Source: an uncultured Lentisphaeraceae bacterium (lineage in GTDB: Bacteria; Verrucomicrobiota; Kiritimatiellia; RFP12; DVOR01). From it: DNA of 27,483 bases. The stretch's first letter is position 1. Each line of letters begins with the position of its first letter. The notes beneath the pieces are model-generated. The model was not told where the DNA came from. It did not search any database and saw only the letters and a list, made by a program, of their open reading frames with translations. A program made the translations under genes and the position numbers. This document shows positions 24,194 through 27,483 of the stretch, piece by piece. The stretch is taken from the NCBI GenBank assembly GCA_937892925.1, contig CALBHX010000029.1, positions 1 through 27,483 of the forward strand, in the 5' to 3' direction.

Positions 24194-25820
24194 TCTTTGG
24201 ACAGACTCTACAACGTTGGCGGTTACTTGTGGTCGAGGGATTGCCCCGTTTCTTCAGCAAGAGCTTAAGGCATTAGGATACGAAATACTCGGGGCAACAG
24301 ATACCATGGTTGGTATTCGAGCAAAGAATGCGTGTCGCGACATTCTTCGATTAAATCTTTCGCTTCGAACGGCACAGCGGGTGTTATGGCCGTTCGTACA
24401 GGACACACGTTGCCGGACGTTGGAGGATTTGTATCGTCTGGCTTTCCATGCTCCTTGGGAACAGGTGCTCTCGGTAGACGAATCATTTTTTGTAAATAAT
24501 GCCACGCGGGACGTGTCAACGGTAACAGATACTCGAATGCCAACGCTTAAGGTAAAAGATGCAATCGTGGATCGAATGCGGGCAAAATGCGGGCGTCGAC
24601 CAAACATCGGTGATCATGTACCTGTTCGTGTGGTTGCTGACGGTCGGGATGTGTATAACAAGCGTACCCCTCTGCGCAGTACACTCCGGGTCGTACGGGC
24701 AGTATTGGAAGATTGGTTAAACACATTACCGGCGGAACAAGAGCGGGTGGAGTTACTGATTGAGGTAGATGGATATGATTTGATGTCAGGTTCGTTCTAT
24801 TTACCAAAACTGGATTTAATGGTGTTACGCAAGCGATTTGAGCGTATGTTTGGAACGCGGATTACCGAGGGAACGCCGGGTGCAGCGATTTTTGTCTACT
24901 GGGAGGGGCAACATGCCAAGATATACTTGGATACTTCCGGTAATTCTCTATCACGCCGTGGATATCGGAAGGAGGGGTGGTTGGCGCCAATGCAGGAAGC
25001 ACTTGCAGCCGCGTGTATTATAGCCACGGGTTGGGATGAACGGAGACCGTTTATTGTACCATTTAGCGGTTCAGGGACACCAGCCATTGAAGCTGCTATG
25101 ATGGCTCGGAAAATTCTGCCGGGAACGTTGCGAGCAGATTATGCTTTCATGCATTTGCGTGGTTGGGAACAGATAATTCCGGGCGAAAAGGCCGGAGAGA
25201 GTGTTCGAAAACGGTTTGGAGCTTCGCCTCGTGAAATTTGGCGCGAAATGGTAGCGCAGGCTAAGTCAGCGGAAATACCGTTTGACGCGCCGGGATTGCC
25301 ATTGATTGTGGGGGTTGATTGGGAGGATCGTGCGGTAGAGATCGCAGAACAAAATGCCAATAGAGCTGGTGTTGGACAGAACGTTAAGTTTTTTGCCGAT
25401 GATTATTCGGATTCTCCATTGCCCAAAACGCCTGGGATTCTTTTTATGAATCCACCCTATGGGGAACGACTTGAGAATGAGGTTGCGCTTGAATCGCTTT
25501 ATACCGGGATTGGTCAATGGTTACATGATAGAGTACCAGCAGGCTGGCAAGCTTGGGTATTCACTTCATCTCGTTCGCTTTCTCTTAAGATTCGACTTCA
25601 GACATCGGCTATCCTTCAGTTCAAAAATGGGGCATTGGATTGTCGTCTGATCCGTTATGATATTCATGCGCCGCAATTGACGGATGTTACCTCTTCAACG
25701 GATGAGGCTACTTCTGAAATGTCTAAAAAAATGGTTCGGAAGTATTCTTCGAGCTCGATGACGATGAATTCAGCAATGGTTGAGGACGAACACCAGCTGA
25801 CGAAGGAAGCTGACCTGTGA
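24186..25820 (+). CDS. THUMP-domain class I SAM methyltransferase (RlmL-like)
   Basis: A 544-residue RNA methylase of the RlmL/YcbY type, which makes N2-methylguanosine in 23S rRNA. The THUMP region spans roughly 45-140, ending VKDAIVDRMRAKCGRRPNI. Residues 245-262 give the usual IYLDTSGNSLSRRGYRKEG. The SAM-binding segment is FIVPFSGSGTPAIEAAMMARKILPG (289-313), and the catalytic NPPY motif is MNPPYGERL (421-429). Between residues 142 and 232 lies a segment of about 85-90 residues not found at this point in E. coli RlmL. The last 48 residues are a Ser/Thr/Met-rich tail. It lacks the second (RlmK) methylase half. It overlaps rmuC by 8 bases and rex by 4. Confidence 0.85.
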   Translation: MRNLWTDSTTLAVTCGRGIAPFLQQELKALGYEILGATDTMVGIRAKNACRDILRLNLSLRTAQRVLWPFVQDTRCRTLEDLYRLAFHAPWEQVLSVDESFFVNNATRDVSTVTDTRMPTLKVKDAIVDRMRAKCGRRPNIGDHVPVRVVADGRDVYNKRTPLRSTLRVVRAVLEDWLNTLPAEQERVELLIEVDGYDLMSGSFYLPKLDLMVLRKRFERMFGTRITEGTPGAAIFVYWEGQHAKIYLDTSGNSLSRRGYRKEGWLAPMQEALAAACIIATGWDERRPFIVPFSGSGTPAIEAAMMARKILPGTLRADYAFMHLRGWEQIIPGEKAGESVRKRFGASPREIWREMVAQAKSAEIPFDAPGLPLIVGVDWEDRAVEIAEQNANRAGVGQNVKFFADDYSDSPLPKTPGILFMNPPYGERLENEVALESLYTGIGQWLHDRVPAGWQAWVFTSSRSLSLKIRLQTSAILQFKNGALDCRLIRYDIHAPQLTDVTSSTDEATSEMSKKMVRKYSSSSMTMNSAMVEDEHQLTKEADL

Positions 25821-26440
25821 AAATGAGTACCCGAATGTTGCAGCGGTTACCGCTTTATCTACGTGCTTTGCGTGGACTGGAGCGGGAGGGAAGGCAATAT
25901 GCATCGGGAGCTGGGTTGGCAATTACGTTGGGTTTTGATCCTATTGTGGTTCGGAAGGATCTTGCCAAGACAGGTGTTCGCGGAACACCACGTGTTGGAT
26001 TTCCAATTCCGCAGCTGATCACTGTAATCGAACGGTTGACAGGGGCAGATGCGGACATGACCGCTGTACTTGCTGGTGTTGGAAAATTGGGCTCGGCGTT
26101 ACTCTCTTATCCTGGGTTTCGCAAACAGGGATTAACGATTGTTGCCGGATTTGATGCTGTGCCAGAGAGATGTAATATTATTCTTTCCGGAACACCTGTT
26201 TTTCCGGTGAATGCATTGACGGAAACGGTTCTTCGCTTGGGAGCAACGCTAGGTATTTTGACGGTTCCTGCGGATCGTGCACAACGTGTTGCAGAACAAA
26301 TGGTAGCAGGTGGAGTTCGGGCAATTTGGAACTTCACTCCAGTACAATTAGATGTTCCAGAGACAGTTTTAGTTCAGCGGGAGGATTTGGCTGTCAGTTT
26401 GGCTGTTTTATTGCATCGTATACGGGAGCGTGAGGTGTAA
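25817..26440 (+). CDS. rex: Redox-sensing transcriptional repressor Rex
   Basis: A 207-residue Rex protein, a dimeric repressor that leaves DNA when it binds NADH, so it links fermentation and respiration genes to the NADH/NAD ratio. Residues 1-78 are the winged helix (RLPLYLRALRGLEREG and VVRKDLAKTGVRGTPRVGFPI). Residues 82-200 are the Rossmann domain with GVGKLG (87-92), LLSYPGF and the acidic GFDAVP (111-116). The GTG at 25817 is preferred: it overlaps the methylase stop, and AAGGAA lies 8 bases upstream; ATG at 25823 is the alternative. I found no certain Rex operator in the window by eye. Confidence 0.92.
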   Translation: MKMSTRMLQRLPLYLRALRGLEREGRQYASGAGLAITLGFDPIVVRKDLAKTGVRGTPRVGFPIPQLITVIERLTGADADMTAVLAGVGKLGSALLSYPGFRKQGLTIVAGFDAVPERCNIILSGTPVFPVNALTETVLRLGATLGILTVPADRAQRVAEQMVAGGVRAIWNFTPVQLDVPETVLVQREDLAVSLAVLLHRIREREV

Positions 26441-27237
26441 TGTTTACATTGTTTAAATGGTTATTGTGGTTCTGCACACCGTTTGCCTGGGTACTGGTGG
26501 GTTTGATTGTTTGGGGATTGTGGTTATTCTGTCATAGGAATTGGCGCTTGGCCGTATTTGTTTGGGTTGCAGATGTCGCTTTATGTATTGGATGCCTTCC
26601 GGCGACTTCTTCCTGGTTGGGTATGACGCTTGAGGGTAAATATCCCCCAATATCGATTTCCTCTGTTCCGAAGGTAGACGCGATTGTTGTTTTGGGTGGA
26701 GGCGTTGGAGCCGTTGAACCGCAAGTTCCATATCCAGAATGTTTTGGGGCTTCGGATCGTGTTTTTATGGCCGCCCGGCTCTATCATGCCGGTAAAGGTA
26801 AAATCGTTATCCCGAGCGGTGAGGGGGTGGCTCGGGCGGAAAAACCATTACTTGAGATCTGTCACGTGCCAGCAGCGGCAATTGTTTGCGAGCCGTTTGC
26901 ACGTGATACTGCTGAGAATGCAAGCCGGACATTTGAGTTGCTGAAACGTTTGGGGTGTAAACGTGCGATTATTGTTACGTCAGCTTGGCATTTACCCCGT
27001 GCAATGATGCTGTTTCAAAGTTCTGAGATCGAATTTATTCCCGTTGGGTGCGATTACGAAGCTACCCTTACTGCCGCAATTGCACATAAATCAAACATTT
27101 GGCAAAAATTACCTAGAATAGGAACAATGTTTCAATCGGGTATATACTTAAAAGAGTGGCTTGGTATTTTATTTTATTCGTTTCGTAAAGTTCCCCTAGA
27201 TGTTCCACATATCAGGAGAGAGTCAACAAAGAAATAG
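26440..27237 (+). CDS. DUF218/ElyC-YdcF family membrane protein
   Basis: A 265-residue inner-membrane protein. Two membrane spans (about 6-30 and 36-55) precede a DUF218 domain (79-240): VDAIVVLGGGVG, SDRVFMAARLYHAGKGKIVIPSGEG, FARDTAENASRTFELL and AIIVTSAWHLPRAMMLF are the family signature. ElyC of this group affects peptidoglycan assembly through lipid carrier use in E. coli; others (SanA, YdcF) are poorly understood. Its start overlaps the rex stop by one base (TAATG). The aminotransferase gene begins 2 bases after its stop. Confidence 0.85.
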   Translation: MFTLFKWLLWFCTPFAWVLVGLIVWGLWLFCHRNWRLAVFVWVADVALCIGCLPATSSWLGMTLEGKYPPISISSVPKVDAIVVLGGGVGAVEPQVPYPECFGASDRVFMAARLYHAGKGKIVIPSGEGVARAEKPLLEICHVPAAAIVCEPFARDTAENASRTFELLKRLGCKRAIIVTSAWHLPRAMMLFQSSEIEFIPVGCDYEATLTAAIAHKSNIWQKLPRIGTMFQSGIYLKEWLGILFYSFRKVPLDVPHIRRESTKK

Positions 27238-27239
27238 GT

Positions 27240-27483
27240 ATGAGGACGTTTCTTTCTCCACCTGTTATGAACGGCGATACAGAACGCTTATTGGTTGCAA
27301 AAGCGTTCGATTCTGGTTACATTGCGCCGTGCGGGCCGATGGTGGATGCATTGGAACAGGAAGTTTCTAGACAACTTGGGTTTGCGGGCTGTTTAGCAAC
27401 TGTTTCCGGAAGTATGGCTCTTGAGTTGTTGGCTAGGGCCTTAAGTATTCGCCCTGGGGATGTCATCGTAGCGTCCGATGTAA
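27240..27483 (+). CDS. DegT/DnrJ/EryC1-type aminotransferase, 5' part
   Basis: Start of a PLP-dependent sugar aminotransferase; 81 codons are present before the window ends. It begins MRTFLSPPVMNGDTERLL and continues with AFDSGYIAPCGPMVDALEQE and ATVSGSMALELLARAL, followed by RPGDVIVASD. These match the N terminus of DegT-family enzymes that aminate keto-sugars for surface polysaccharides. The ATG lies 2 bases after the stop of the DUF218 gene. The catalytic Lys lies beyond the window, so activity cannot be judged. Confidence 0.85.
   Translation, partial: MRTFLSPPVMNGDTERLLVAKAFDSGYIAPCGPMVDALEQEVSRQLGFAGCLATVSGSMALELLARALSIRPGDVIVASDV

Noticed and set aside
1..27483. CRISPR arrays, tRNA or rRNA genes, insertion sequences
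   Set aside because: No spaced direct repeats, cloverleaf-like segments or transposase motifs were seen in any intergenic region.

Overview
The window reads as chromosomal DNA of a Gram-negative, probably anaerobic or gut-associated bacterium. FtsW, a LysM lipoprotein, a Rex NADH sensor and a complete hexuronate catabolic operon all fit. A member of the PVC group (Kiritimatiellota/Lentisphaerota-like) is plausible from the mix of gene families, but this is inference; no rRNA, tRNA or other phylogenetic marker lies in the window. Most plus-strand genes are strongly G/T-rich. I see no phage, IS element, CRISPR array or RNA gene.

Layout. (1) 1-946: a GC-rich, possibly decayed coding scrap (1-135), then about 800 bp of AT-rich non-coding DNA ending in a good promoter. 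(2) 947-6104: a four-gene uronate operon, kdgK, a uxuA-SDR gene fusion, uxaC and kdgA, closed by a clear terminator. Together the products take glucuronate via fructuronate, mannonate and KDG to KDPG, then to pyruvate and glyceraldehyde-3-phosphate. (3) 6786-10295: a LysM lipoprotein (own promoter and terminator), an FtsW/RodA glycan polymerase, a HAD phosphatase and a small unrecognised protein. (4) 10319-13882, minus strand: UDP-glucuronate decarboxylase, a UvrD/PcrA helicase and a small exported protein, overlapping or abutting.

(5) 14548-19214: the most unusual locus, a two-gene polyketide/PUFA-synthase-like unit. The first gene is a ketosynthase-like protein whose first catalytic His is Asn. 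The second is an acyltransferase-dehydratase-phosphopantetheinyl transferase fusion. By eye, its AT has lost both the catalytic Ser and His and its DH has lost the catalytic His, while the PPTase motifs are intact. No ACP or ketoreductase is visible. (6) 19609-21334: a NifU-like Fe-S scaffold protein and a 'GGGtGRT' family protein, with a strong promoter and a perfect terminator. (7) 21836-27483: a tightly packed run of NADP-isocitrate dehydrogenase, RmuC, a THUMP-domain rRNA methylase, Rex, a DUF218/ElyC protein and the start of a DegT-type aminotransferase that runs off the window.

Regulation. Several promoters can be read by eye. Those of the LysM gene and uxs share a 13-base core, TTTGATACACTAA, with 18-bp spacers. 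For both uxs and the ketosynthase gene the -10 box ends only 6 bases before the ATG and there is no Shine-Dalgarno sequence, which suggests leaderless mRNAs.
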